19,113 nt of DNA from Deltaproteobacteria bacterium (lineage in GTDB: Bacteria > Desulfobacterota > Dissulfuribacteria > Dissulfuribacterales > QOAL01): contig WFRQ01000044.1 in NCBI GenBank assembly GCA_015486425.1, positions 1 to 19,113 of the forward strand, in the 5' to 3' direction. Position 1 is the stretch's first letter; the number at the start of each line of letters is the position of its first letter. Below the pieces are notes generated by a model. That model did no database searches. It was not told the origin of the DNA and saw only the letters and a list, made by a program, of their open reading frames with translations. The translations under genes were made by a program, and so were the position numbers. Of the stretch, positions 7,419 through 14,859 are shown piece after piece.

Positions 7419-8137
7419 TGCCCATGAGGTGGCTGCAGGAGTTATGGGGTGGCCTGTTCAGGAAACCTCATCCGGCGATACTGAAAAACAGGGAGTTATT
7501 TGCTGATTTTGATCAGTCCCGTCCGCTTGTAGAGTATGATTTTGTGGTGTTTGACACGGAGCTTACCGGGTTGAACAAGCGCAAGGATGAGATTATCTCC
7601 ATCGGGGCAGTCAAGATCATAAATCTTCATATAGAACTCAGCAGCGCCTTTCATAAGCTGATAAGGCCGCAAAAGCTGGATTCCACGGATTCCACACTGA
7701 TTCATCGAATTACGCCTGAACAGCTTAGAAATGCCAGCCCGGCCATTGATGTTCTGCCTGAGTTCATTGAATTTTGTGGAAATGCGCTGCTTGTGGGGCA
7801 TTTTGTAGGAATTGATATGGCATTCCTGAACAAGACGTGTAAAAAGGTGCTGGGCGGGTACATACAGAACCCAAGTGTTGATACCATGCGTCTTGCAAGG
7901 GGATATATAGAGGGTAAAGGTGTTTACGGTTATGGACAGACCGACCAGTCAGTTTCATACAGGCTTGAAAATTTGACCAGGGAATTTAATCTGCCCTGTT
8001 TCAAGCCGCATGATGCCCTTGAGGATGCAATGCAGACGGCATATCTGTTCTTGTTTTTATTAAAAAAATTAAAGAAAGGAGGGATTCAGACACTGAAACA
8101 GTTGTATCAGGCCGGCAGGATCTGGCATCTCATGTAA
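7418..8137 (+). CDS. DnaQ-like 3'-5' exonuclease (DEDDh family)
   Basis: This 239-residue protein has the three exonuclease motifs of the DnaQ/epsilon fold: VVFDTELTG (Asp46, Glu48), LVGHFVGIDMAFL (Asp133) and KPHDALEDA (His198, Asp203). The full DEDDh set is therefore present and activity is expected. It has no polymerase-binding tail that I recognise. An N-terminal stretch of about 38 residues precedes the domain. The start ATG overlaps the upstream stop as TGATG, pointing to translational coupling; an ATG at 7424 is also possible. Proteins like this are found next to DUF294 proteins and acetate-type symporters in other bacteria, from memory of such neighbourhoods. The substrate, DNA or a small RNA, is unknown. 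Calling it dnaQ would be wrong without evidence of replication function. Confidence 0.88.
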   Translation: MPMRWLQELWGGLFRKPHPAILKNRELFADFDQSRPLVEYDFVVFDTELTGLNKRKDEIISIGAVKIINLHIELSSAFHKLIRPQKLDSTDSTLIHRITPEQLRNASPAIDVLPEFIEFCGNALLVGHFVGIDMAFLNKTCKKVLGGYIQNPSVDTMRLARGYIEGKGVYGYGQTDQSVSYRLENLTREFNLPCFKPHDALEDAMQTAYLFLFLLKKLKKGGIQTLKQLYQAGRIWHLM

Positions 8138-8180
8138 TTTGCATTCAGTGAGGTTGGGGTGTTGGAGGAAAGATGCTGAG

Positions 8181-8208
8181 TTTACATGTGCCGGAGCCTC
8201 GGTAAAAT
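8181..8208 (+). promoter_or_regulatory. Sigma70-type promoter for the DUF4212-symporter pair
   Basis: TTTACA (8181-8186, five of six consensus positions), a 16-nt spacer, and TAAAAT (8203-8208, five of six). The implied leader is about 70 nt. The transporter genes can therefore be expressed separately from the upstream exonuclease gene. Confidence 0.6.
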
Positions 8209-8285
8209 TTGTATGCAGTTGCTTTCGCGATTTTGCCTGCGTCAGCGCTGCAATTTAGATATTTAAATGACACAGGGAGGATTTT

Positions 8286-8546
8286 ATGAACGATCAGAGT
8301 GATAGAAATGCTTACTGGAAGGCAAATCTAAATCTTGTCATGTTTTGTCTTGTGATATGGTTTGTCGTTTCCTACGTTTGCGGCATCCTGCTGGTGGAGC
8401 CGCTGAATGCCATCCGCATTGGCGGTTACAAACTTGGATTCTGGTTTGCCCAGCAGGGTTCAATCTACACATTCGTGGCTCTTATCTTTTTTTACGCCGC
8501 GCGTATGAATGTGATTGACAAGAAATTTAATGTACATGAGGAATAA
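8286..8546 (+). CDS. Na+/solute symporter small subunit (DUF4212)
   Basis: This 86-residue inner-membrane protein has two hydrophobic segments, about 16-37 and 55-72. It contains the conserved family stretch FWFAQQGSIYTF and ends in a short polar tail. Length and sequence fit the DUF4212 / TIGR03647 family, which is regularly encoded just before a large sodium:solute symporter subunit, as here. The start ATG has a clear GGGAGGA site 5 nt upstream. Only 12 bp separate it from the symporter gene, so the two are surely co-translated. Its role is inferred to be assembly or modulation of the transporter. Confidence 0.9.
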   Translation: MNDQSDRNAYWKANLNLVMFCLVIWFVVSYVCGILLVEPLNAIRIGGYKLGFWFAQQGSIYTFVALIFFYAARMNVIDKKFNVHEE

Positions 8547-8558
8547 GGGGAGGATGCC

Positions 8559-10301
8559 ATGAGTCTGCAATTAATGACATATCTTGTTGTGGGGGCGACC
8601 TTTGCCCTTTATATATTTATCGCTATTAAATCAAGGGCTTCAAGTACCGGCGAATTTTATGTTGCCGGCAAGGGTGTTCACCCTGTACTCAATGGTATGG
8701 CCACAGGCGCTGACTGGATGAGTGCCGCGTCATTTATTTCAATGGCCGGTCTCATTGCCTTCAAGGGCTACGATGCCTCAGTGTTCCTCATGGGCTGGAC
8801 AGGCGGTTACTGTCTGCTTGCCATGCTGCTTGCCCCATATCTCAGAAAGTATGGAAAGTTCACGGTTCCTGAATTCATTGGCGACCGTTACTACTCAAAG
8901 ATAGCCCGCGTGGTTGCGGTCATCTGTCTTATTACCGCTTCTCTCACCTACGTTATCGGTCAGATGAAGGGTATTGGCGTTGCCTTCTCACGTTTCCTCG
9001 AGCTTCCCTTTGAGATGGGCCTGCTGGTTGGCATGGTTATTGTGTTCATCTACGCTGTTATGGGCGGCATGAAGGGCGTCACCTATACACAGATTGCACA
9101 GTACTGCGTGTTGATTTTTGCATACACAGTGCCTGCAATCTTCATCTCTCTGAATCTGACTGGCCACATTTTCCCGCAGATCGGTCTTGGCGCAACCATG
9201 ACCGACGGCAGTAACATGTTCCTTCTCGACAAGCTTGACAAGACGCTTGTTGACCTGGGCTTCCATGAATACACCGTTCAGAGGGGTACCACCCTCAATA
9301 TCTTCCTGTACACCATGTCTCTCATGATTGGTACCGCAGGGCTTCCTCACGTTATCACCCGTTTCTTTACTGTTCCCAAGGTCAAGGATGCACGTTCCTC
9401 CGTGGGCTGGTCACTGGTGTTCATCGCAATCCTTTACACCACTGCCCCTGCAGTTGGTGCCATGGCAAGGATGAACCTCATGGAGACCATACATCCCACA
9501 ACAGGTGCCCATGCAGGTGAATGGCTCAAGTATGACGAGCGTCCAGCATGGTTCCGCAACTGGGAGAAGACAGGTCTTCTCAAGTATGAAGACAAGAATC
9601 ATGACGGCAGGATTCAGTACGTAGGCCCCAAGAATACAGAGTATAAAAATGAGATGGTAAAGGTTGACCGCGATATCATGGTTCTTGCCAATCCGGAAAT
9701 CGCCAACCTGCCCAACTGGGTAATCGCACTTGTTGCAGCAGGTGGTATTGCTGCTGCCCTTTCAACCGCAGCAGGCCTTCTGCTTGCAATTGCTTCATCC
9801 ATATCCCACGATTTGCTCAAGGGCATTGCCGTGCCTGACATGACTGAAAAAGGTGAGCTTCTTGCAAGCCGTCTGGCAATGGCAGGCTCCATCCTGGTGG
9901 CCGGTTACTTTGGACTCCATCCTCCGGGATTTGCCGCCCAGGTTGTTGCACTGGCCTTCGGTCTTGCGGCATCCTCCATCTTCCCTGCCCTGATGATGGG
10001 TATATTTGTAAAAAGGATAAACAACATCGGCGCAGTTTGCGGTATGCTGGCAGGTCTTGGTGTTACACTTGTTTACATATTCTGGTTCAAGGGATGGTTC
10101 TTTATCCCAGGTACCAACGTAGTTCCCAATGACGCGGCCCACTGGTTCATGGGTATTCAGCCCGAGGCATTTGGAACAGTTGGTGCAATAGTGAACTTCG
10201 TCGTGGCCTTCCTGGTATCAAATGTCACAGGAGAGCCGCCAGAGCACATACAGCACCTCGTAGAGGATATCCGCGTTCCCGGTACAATAGTAAGGCGTTA
10301 A
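8559..10301 (+). CDS. Sodium:solute symporter, ActP-like large subunit
   Basis: This 580-residue polytopic inner-membrane protein of the SSS family is predicted to carry acetate or another short carboxylate with Na+. About 12-13 hydrophobic segments are visible. Family motifs include GADWMSAASFISMAGL (50-65), the GLPHVITRFFTVPK block (261-274) and LSTAAGLLLAIASSISHD (401-418). An insertion of about 80 residues (roughly 305-385) between two membrane segments holds an EF-hand-like loop, DKNHDGRIQYVG (345-356). This insertion and the DUF4212 partner fit subfamily TIGR03648 rather than classical E. coli ActP, so I give no gene symbol. A strong AGGGGAGG site precedes the ATG and overlaps the end of the small-subunit gene. 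Acetate as substrate is inferred from acs nearby. The gene ends at the strong terminator 10330-10368. Confidence 0.92.
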   Translation: MSLQLMTYLVVGATFALYIFIAIKSRASSTGEFYVAGKGVHPVLNGMATGADWMSAASFISMAGLIAFKGYDASVFLMGWTGGYCLLAMLLAPYLRKYGKFTVPEFIGDRYYSKIARVVAVICLITASLTYVIGQMKGIGVAFSRFLELPFEMGLLVGMVIVFIYAVMGGMKGVTYTQIAQYCVLIFAYTVPAIFISLNLTGHIFPQIGLGATMTDGSNMFLLDKLDKTLVDLGFHEYTVQRGTTLNIFLYTMSLMIGTAGLPHVITRFFTVPKVKDARSSVGWSLVFIAILYTTAPAVGAMARMNLMETIHPTTGAHAGEWLKYDERPAWFRNWEKTGLLKYEDKNHDGRIQYVGPKNTEYKNEMVKVDRDIMVLANPEIANLPNWVIALVAAGGIAAALSTAAGLLLAIASSISHDLLKGIAVPDMTEKGELLASRLAMAGSILVAGYFGLHPPGFAAQVVALAFGLAASSIFPALMMGIFVKRINNIGAVCGMLAGLGVTLVYIFWFKGWFFIPGTNVVPNDAAHWFMGIQPEAFGTVGAIVNFVVAFLVSNVTGEPPEHIQHLVEDIRVPGTIVRR

Positions 10302-10329
10302 GTTCCGGGGCAGGATATAATAGCTGACC

Positions 10330-10368
10330 AAAAAGGGGCTGCTTCAGTTGATGAGGCAGCCCCTTTTT
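10330..10368. terminator. Bidirectional intrinsic terminator between the symporter gene and lon
   Basis: A perfect 13-bp stem (10330-10342 and 10356-10368; core GGGGCTGC / GCAGCCCC) with A and T tracts at its outer ends and a 13-nt loop. It serves the convergent symporter and lon genes. It begins 2 bp from the lon stop codon. Confidence 0.92.
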
Positions 10369-10370
10369 CT

Positions 10371-12812
10371 TCACTTCCTCCTGGCCTTTGTCTTTTTACC
10401 AAACACAATATCAATGGCCTGATCAATGCGGGTGATGAAGTGGAACTTCAGACTCTCCCTGACTTTTTCCGGAAGGTCTTCTATGTCCCGCTCATTTCTT
10501 GCAGGAAGCAGGACCTCCTTAATGCCTGCGGCACAGGCTGCTATCACCTTTTCCTTTACACCTCCCACAGGAAGCACCAGCCCTCTGAGGGTTATCTCTC
10601 CGGTCATTGCCACGTCAGAACGTACAGGTCTGTCCGTGAGCAGGGAGATAAGGGCCATTGTCAGGGCCACTCCTGCCGACGGGCCGTCCTTTGGAATGGC
10701 ACCGGATGGCACATGAACATGAATGTCACGTTTTTTGAACTTCTCTTCATCGATTCCAAGCTTCTCTGCCCTGGATCTTATGAGGCTGAGCGCAGCCTGA
10801 GCAGACTCCTTCATTACGTCTCCAAGCTTGCCTGTAAGTGTAAGCTTGCCTGAGCCTGCCATGTCCGTTGCCTCAATAAAGAGTATCTCGCCGCCTGCAG
10901 GTGTCCATGCCAGGCCTGTTGCCACGCCGGACATGCCTGTCCTGTCTGCTGTTTCAGAGAAATACCTCGGTTTCCCAAGGTACTGCTCCAGGTTTTTCAG
11001 CCTGACAGTTACCTTTTCAGTGTTTCCTGCCGCCACCTCCCTGGCCACGGCCCTGCACACTGCAGCAAGCTGTCTTTCAAGGTTTCTGACACCTGCCTCT
11101 CTCGTGTACTCGGCAATTATCTTCTCAAGGGCTCGGCGGTCAATAACAAGATTCTTCCTGGTAAGGCCATTTTCTTCAAGCTGCCTTGGGAACAGGTATT
11201 TTCTTGCTATCTCTATCTTTTCCTCAAGGGTATAGCCGCTTAGCTCCAGCACCTCCATTCTGTCAAGCAGAGGAGGCGGAATGGTGTCTATCATGTTTGC
11301 AGTTGCCAGGAATATCACCTTTGAAAGGTCAAATTCAACGCCGAGATAGTTATCTGTAAAGGTGGAGTTCTGCTCAGGATCAAGGACTTCCAGCAGTGCA
11401 GACGACGGATCTCCGCGAAAATCCGTCCCAAGCTTGTCTATTTCGTCAAGCATGAGCACCGGGTTTCTCACTCCGGTCTTCCTGATTCCCTGGATGATCC
11501 TGCCGGGCATGGCGCCAATATAGGTGCGTCTGTGCCCGCGTATCTCTGCCTCATCCCTGATGCCGCCAAGGGCTATTCTGTGGAATTTTCTGCCAAGTGC
11601 CCTGGCAATGGAACGGCCAAGTGAGGTCTTTCCTGTGCCAGGAGGCCCTGCAAAACAGAGGATAGGCCCCTTTGCATCGGGTTTGAGCTTTCGAACCGCA
11701 ATATACTCAAGGATGCGCTTCTTTATTTTTTCAAGGTCATAGTGATCCTTGTTAAGGATACGTTCAGCCTTCTTGAGGCTGATTCTCTCCCTGGTAAAGG
11801 TATTCCAGGGCATTTCAGTCATCCATTCGATGTATGTCCTTGCCACCGAGTATTCAGGAGATGATGGATGCATCCTGGAGAGTCTCTCAAGTTCGCGTTC
11901 CGCCTCCTTCATGGCCTCGTCAGGGAGCCCGGCCTCCTTGAGCTTCTGGCGCAGTTCCTCCATCTCGTCTGCGCCTTCGCCAGTGTCACCAAGCTCCTTC
12001 TGAATGGCCTTCATCTGTTCCCTGAGGAAGAATTCCTTCTGGCTCTTGTCAACCTGGCTCCTGACCTTGCTCTGTATCTTGTGGCCCAGTTCAAGCATTT
12101 CAAGCTGCTGGGACAGGATGGTAAGGGCAGCCTCAAGCCGGTCCCTGACATCCAGTATCTCAAGGATACGCTGCCTTTCGTCAACAGGAATATTCAGATG
12201 ACTTATGGCAATATCTGCCAGAACCCCGGGCTCCTCTATGCCCATGACTACATTTATAAGTTCATTGGGCAGGTTGGGGGAGAGTTCCAGTATCCTGGAA
12301 AATGTCTGGCGTACATTCACCACAAGGGCCTGGACCTCCGGGCCGTGCTGAGCTATGTCATGCACTGGCTCAACCCTTGCCTTTATGTAGGGCTCGGTAG
12401 AGGTTATCTCCATGAGCCTTGCCCTGGTGACCCCCTGAATTATCAGCTTGGCATGTCCCTCTTCATTCTTGGCCATGCGAAGTATGAGCCCCACAGTACC
12501 TATGTCGTAAAGCTCAGGAGGGCTGTTTTCTTCTTCCTTTTCCTGACCCTCATGTTTGCGCTCTGCAAAAACCGCAACTGTCCGGTCGGTTGCAAGGGCG
12601 TCATCTATCATCTTTACAAGGTGCGGTGGCTCAATTATCCATGGCACCACCATATGAGGGAAAAGAACCATATCCCTGCTGGGAAGAATGGCTATCTCCT
12701 TTACGGTGTTAATGATCCCATCTTCCCTGTCATCACCGGAATCAACTGTTCCGGGGTCATTTTTTCTTATTTCATCCGCACTGTTGCGGCTTTCTTTTAT
12801 CTCCATATTCAT
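10371..12812 (-). CDS. lon: ATP-dependent protease Lon (LonA type)
   Basis: Lon is a homo-oligomeric AAA+ protease that unfolds and degrades damaged and regulatory proteins in the cytoplasm. The 813 residues hold an N-terminal substrate-binding LON domain (about 38-235) and a coiled-coil linker (about 255-315). The AAA+ module follows, with Walker A GPPGTGKT (389-396) and Walker B VLMLDEID (452-459). The C-terminal protease domain has catalytic Ser712 in PKDGPSAG and Lys755 in GGVKEK. The 43-residue spacing of the dyad equals that in E. coli Lon. A polar extension of about 36 residues precedes the LON domain. GAGGTC lies 7-8 nt before the ATG. The gene follows hsp20 on the same strand after 219 bp. 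No sigma32 or CIRCE-type heat-shock site could be identified, but palindrome N and a 14-mer shared with hsp20 lie in its leader. Confidence 0.98.
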   Translation of the reverse strand: MNMEIKESRNSADEIRKNDPGTVDSGDDREDGIINTVKEIAILPSRDMVLFPHMVVPWIIEPPHLVKMIDDALATDRTVAVFAERKHEGQEKEEENSPPELYDIGTVGLILRMAKNEEGHAKLIIQGVTRARLMEITSTEPYIKARVEPVHDIAQHGPEVQALVVNVRQTFSRILELSPNLPNELINVVMGIEEPGVLADIAISHLNIPVDERQRILEILDVRDRLEAALTILSQQLEMLELGHKIQSKVRSQVDKSQKEFFLREQMKAIQKELGDTGEGADEMEELRQKLKEAGLPDEAMKEAERELERLSRMHPSSPEYSVARTYIEWMTEMPWNTFTRERISLKKAERILNKDHYDLEKIKKRILEYIAVRKLKPDAKGPILCFAGPPGTGKTSLGRSIARALGRKFHRIALGGIRDEAEIRGHRRTYIGAMPGRIIQGIRKTGVRNPVLMLDEIDKLGTDFRGDPSSALLEVLDPEQNSTFTDNYLGVEFDLSKVIFLATANMIDTIPPPLLDRMEVLELSGYTLEEKIEIARKYLFPRQLEENGLTRKNLVIDRRALEKIIAEYTREAGVRNLERQLAAVCRAVAREVAAGNTEKVTVRLKNLEQYLGKPRYFSETADRTGMSGVATGLAWTPAGGEILFIEATDMAGSGKLTLTGKLGDVMKESAQAALSLIRSRAEKLGIDEEKFKKRDIHVHVPSGAIPKDGPSAGVALTMALISLLTDRPVRSDVAMTGEITLRGLVLPVGGVKEKVIAACAAGIKEVLLPARNERDIEDLPEKVRESLKFHFITRIDQAIDIVFGKKTKARRK

Positions 12813-12832
12813 AATCTTGACCTCTTTATTTC

Positions 12833-12889
12833 AACCTGAATTGAGCGTTTCAAAATGTGAAAAATCATTACAATCGCTCAACTCAGTTT
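12833..12889. repeat. Palindrome N, copy 2, in the lon leader
   Basis: Arms AACCTGAATTGAGCG (12833-12847) and CGCTCAACTCAGTTT (12875-12889) pair with two imperfect positions and a loop of about 27 nt. The left arm extended to 12849 is the inverse complement of 5219-5235 downstream of acs. The element starts about 20 nt before the lon start codon. The remaining gap to hsp20 (12890-13031) shows no clear promoter or terminator. Confidence 0.65.
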
Positions 12890-13031
12890 AAATGTAGTTC
12901 ACAAGGCTTCCGCCTCTGATTCTCCTGATAGAAAGGAGTACTGCACATGACATGCTGACCAACCTGATCAATTTACATATCTCTGTAATTTATCTGCCCT
13001 AAATTAGGCGTCAGATTAGGACAGCGTTGAT

Positions 13032-13466
13032 TTATGACACATCTATGCGCACAGGTCTGCGCTTCCTCTTTGGCATAACCACCACTATGAGCCCATCTTC
13101 ATACCGTGCATCAATCCTGTCAGGGTCAATATCATGGGGCACGCGGATTATACGTTCAAATGAACCGTACTCTATCTCCATTATGTGGTAGTACTTCCCC
13201 CTGATGTCAGCCGGGCAGTGCCTGCGCCCTGCAAGACGAAGCAGGCCTCCCTCAAGTGTTATGCTCAGACTTTCCCTGTCAATTCCTGCTGCATCGGCAA
13301 CGAGGAAAACCGCAGAGGCATTTTCGTAAAGGTCAATAGATGGTATCCATCCAGTGCTCTTGAGCGAGAGCGAGTCTGACATGCGTACCATGTCATCCAG
13401 CATGTACCTGGCGTGTTGTTTGAGCTGATCAAGCCCGTCATGTACCTTTATTTTCAAAACCGGCAT
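13032..13466 (-). CDS. Small heat-shock protein, Hsp20/alpha-crystallin family
   Basis: This cytoplasmic ATP-independent holdase chaperone keeps unfolding proteins soluble. The 144-residue product has an alpha-crystallin domain at about 40-135. The late-domain motif is YEDGLIVVVMPK (122-133), and a C-terminal IDV (141-143) fits the I-x-I/V motif that links dimers into oligomers. I chose ATG 13466, which follows an AGGAG site by 7 nt, over a TTG five codons upstream. The gene precedes lon on the same strand, so the two may be co-transcribed or share control. Its leader carries the 14-mer also found before lon, at the same distance from the start codon. Length and domain layout are ordinary for the family. 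Confidence 0.93.
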   Translation of the reverse strand: MPVLKIKVHDGLDQLKQHARYMLDDMVRMSDSLSLKSTGWIPSIDLYENASAVFLVADAAGIDRESLSITLEGGLLRLAGRRHCPADIRGKYYHIMEIEYGSFERIIRVPHDIDPDRIDARYEDGLIVVVMPKRKRRPVRIDVS

Positions 13467-13493
13467 ATATTTCTCCTGCAATTTTCAACCTGA

Positions 13494-13697
13494 ATTTTTA
13501 TCAGAAAATAGCTCAAAGCTGAAAGCTCAAGGCTCAAAGTAAAAGAAGCTATAATTTGCTGGTTCCCAAACGCCTGTTTGGGAACTGTAAACTGGAAGCT
13601 CCTGCTTTCCCACTTCCTTGAGCACTTAATTTAATAAACTGCAAAAGCGTATTTTCATTGTTCGTTGTGCCTGCATCGGGAATGGCGGTTACCGTAA
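13494..13697 (+). repeat. Composite intergenic repeat, copy C (Head-G-P-S)
   Basis: Head (13495-13550), palindrome G (13562-13585, arms GTTCCCAAA and GTTTGGGAAC), palindrome P (13595-13609) and module S (13650-13697) occur in the same order as copy A. The Head begins 28 bp upstream of the hsp20 start codon and points away from it. Conserved linking text with copy A includes TAAAAGAAG after Head and ATAAACTGC before S. Confidence 0.87.
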
Positions 13698-13710
13698 GTA
13701 GAGCGCGCAA

Positions 13711-13757
13711 CTGAAAGCTTAAGGCCCTGAATAAAAGACGGCTAACATGATATTCTG
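13711..13757 (+). repeat. Degenerate partial Head module
   Basis: CTGAAAGCTTAAGGC and AATAAAAGACGGC resemble the Head core CTGAAAGCTCAAGGC and its following GTAAAAGAAG. It comes directly after the S module of copy C, suggesting a tandem arrangement or a decayed second unit. The following stretch to 13889 shows no firm promoter or gene. Confidence 0.5.
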
Positions 13758-13889
13758 CCGTGCAAATTCTCTTGAGCTTACGTTTGTACTTTTAATGATA
13801 GGATGATTTACTTTCCCAACGTTTCAAACGCTTTCTTCAGGTCTGAGATATTTTTTATACACAGTAAGCATCACTTCAATGGTGTGCAA

Positions 13890-13935
13890 GTAAGGGGCAG
13901 TCCAAAAATAAGTTGGATGTTGGATGATGGCGCGC
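13890..13935 (+). repeat. Dispersed repeat E, copy 2
   Basis: Shares GTAAGGGGC, GTCCAAAAA, AAGTTG and ATGATGGCGCGC with the minus strand of 9-47. An internal near-duplication (TTGGATG twice) makes this copy longer. It lies about 130 bp before rpsF, so it may be in the rpsF transcript leader. Confidence 0.6.
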
Positions 13936-14068
13936 GAAGCAAAAAAGCCTTGACGCATGTTATGGCTCAAGGTATTAGTAGCGTTCTTATCAATTCCTCC
14001 TTGTCTGAGGCCAAAACCTGCATTCCAGGCGGCTTCAGGCCAGAGAAAATGACCGAAGGGAGGCTGCA

Positions 14069-14560
14069 ATGAAACTGCGCCACTACGAAACACTTTATCT
14101 TCTCCACCCTGACCTCAACGATGAGGAAAGGGAGGACCGTGCTGAAAAACTCCAGAAAATCATAACTGATGACGGTGGGAAAATCGTCAAGGTTGATCCG
14201 TGGCCACTGAGGAAACTGGCCTACAGGGTGAACAAACAGGTACAGGGCTGGTATGTATGCATGGAGTATGCGGCACCTGGCTCTGCCATTCTGGAGCTTA
14301 CCCGAAATATGCGTCTTGACGAAAGTCTGATGAAATTTGTTACCATCAAGAAGGCTGACGTCTTTGATCCTGCAGTGCTTGAACGTGCTGAGGAGGAGGC
14401 TGCTGCAAAGGCAAAGGCGGAAGAAGATGCCCGTGCCGCGGAAGAGGCATCCAAAGCAGCTACTGAAACAGCGGAACAGGAGACATCATCTGAAACAACT
14501 GAAACTGCCACAGGTACACAGACAGACACACCGGCAGATACAGAGGAAGGAAAGGAGTAA
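14069..14560 (+). CDS. rpsF: 30S ribosomal protein S6 with a long acidic C-terminal tail
   Basis: S6 binds the central domain of 16S rRNA together with S18. Residues 1-103 give the standard fold, starting MKLRHYETLYLLHPDL and including DPWPLRKLAYRVNKQVQGWY and RLDESLMKFVTIKK. About 60 further residues, rich in Ala, Glu and Thr, look partly helical (AEEEAAAKAKAEEDARAAEEA) and then disordered. The total of 163 residues is well above the roughly 95-135 residues of many S6 proteins. Extended acidic tails occur in other proteobacterial S6 proteins. A GGGAGG site lies 6 nt before the ATG. It heads the rpsF-rpsR-DUF2232-rplI cluster. The rpsR ribosome binding site lies in the last codons of this gene. 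Confidence 0.97.
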   Translation: MKLRHYETLYLLHPDLNDEEREDRAEKLQKIITDDGGKIVKVDPWPLRKLAYRVNKQVQGWYVCMEYAAPGSAILELTRNMRLDESLMKFVTIKKADVFDPAVLERAEEEAAAKAKAEEDARAAEEASKAATETAEQETSSETTETATGTQTDTPADTEEGKE

Positions 14561-14565
14561 GTACC

Positions 14566-14847
14566 ATGCAGAGACCAAGCAGACCAATGAAAAGACGCCG
14601 CCGGGTTTATGTCAGACGCAAGGTATGCCGGTTCTGTGCAGACAAGAACCTGGTAATGGATTACAAGGACGTTGATCTTCTGCGTCATTTCATAACTGAA
14701 CATGGAAAGATACTGCCGAGACGCATTACCGGCACATGTGCCAAACACCAGAGAAAGCTGACTACAGCCATTAAGAATGCGCGTATCATGGCACTGATTC
14801 CGTTCACGTCAGACCATGCCCTTGAAAGAAGACCGGCAAGGCGTTAG
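14566..14847 (+). CDS. rpsR: 30S ribosomal protein S18
   Basis: S18 pairs with S6 on the 16S rRNA platform. The 93-residue product has a basic N-terminus and the family core (DYKDVDLLRHFITEHGKILP; TGTCAKHQRKLTTAIKNAR). It is of the zinc-ribbon type: Cys21 and Cys24 in CRFC, then Cys58 and His61 in TCAKH. The start ATG lies 8 nt after a GGAG in the end of rpsF and 5 bp beyond the rpsF stop, so the genes are tightly coupled. Inverted blocks CCGGC and GCCGG straddle the stop codon (about 14833-14851) and could form a small hairpin before the next gene. Confidence 0.97.
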   Translation: MQRPSRPMKRRRRVYVRRKVCRFCADKNLVMDYKDVDLLRHFITEHGKILPRRITGTCAKHQRKLTTAIKNARIMALIPFTSDHALERRPARR

Positions 14848-14859
14848 CCGGCCAGGGCC

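Noticed and set aside
12833..12889. CIRCE (HrcA) operator before lon
   Set aside because: The inverted repeat does not match the CIRCE arms TTAGCACTC / GAGTGCTAA, and a copy with a tighter hairpin lies downstream of acs.
12813..13031. Sigma32-type heat-shock promoter for lon
   Set aside because: No combination of CTTGAAA-like and CCCCAT-like boxes with acceptable spacing was found. A vegetative promoter could not be called with confidence either.
13803..14093. Opposed 89-codon open frames before rpsF
   Set aside because: They overlap each other and repeat E, run into the rpsF start, and show no family resemblance.
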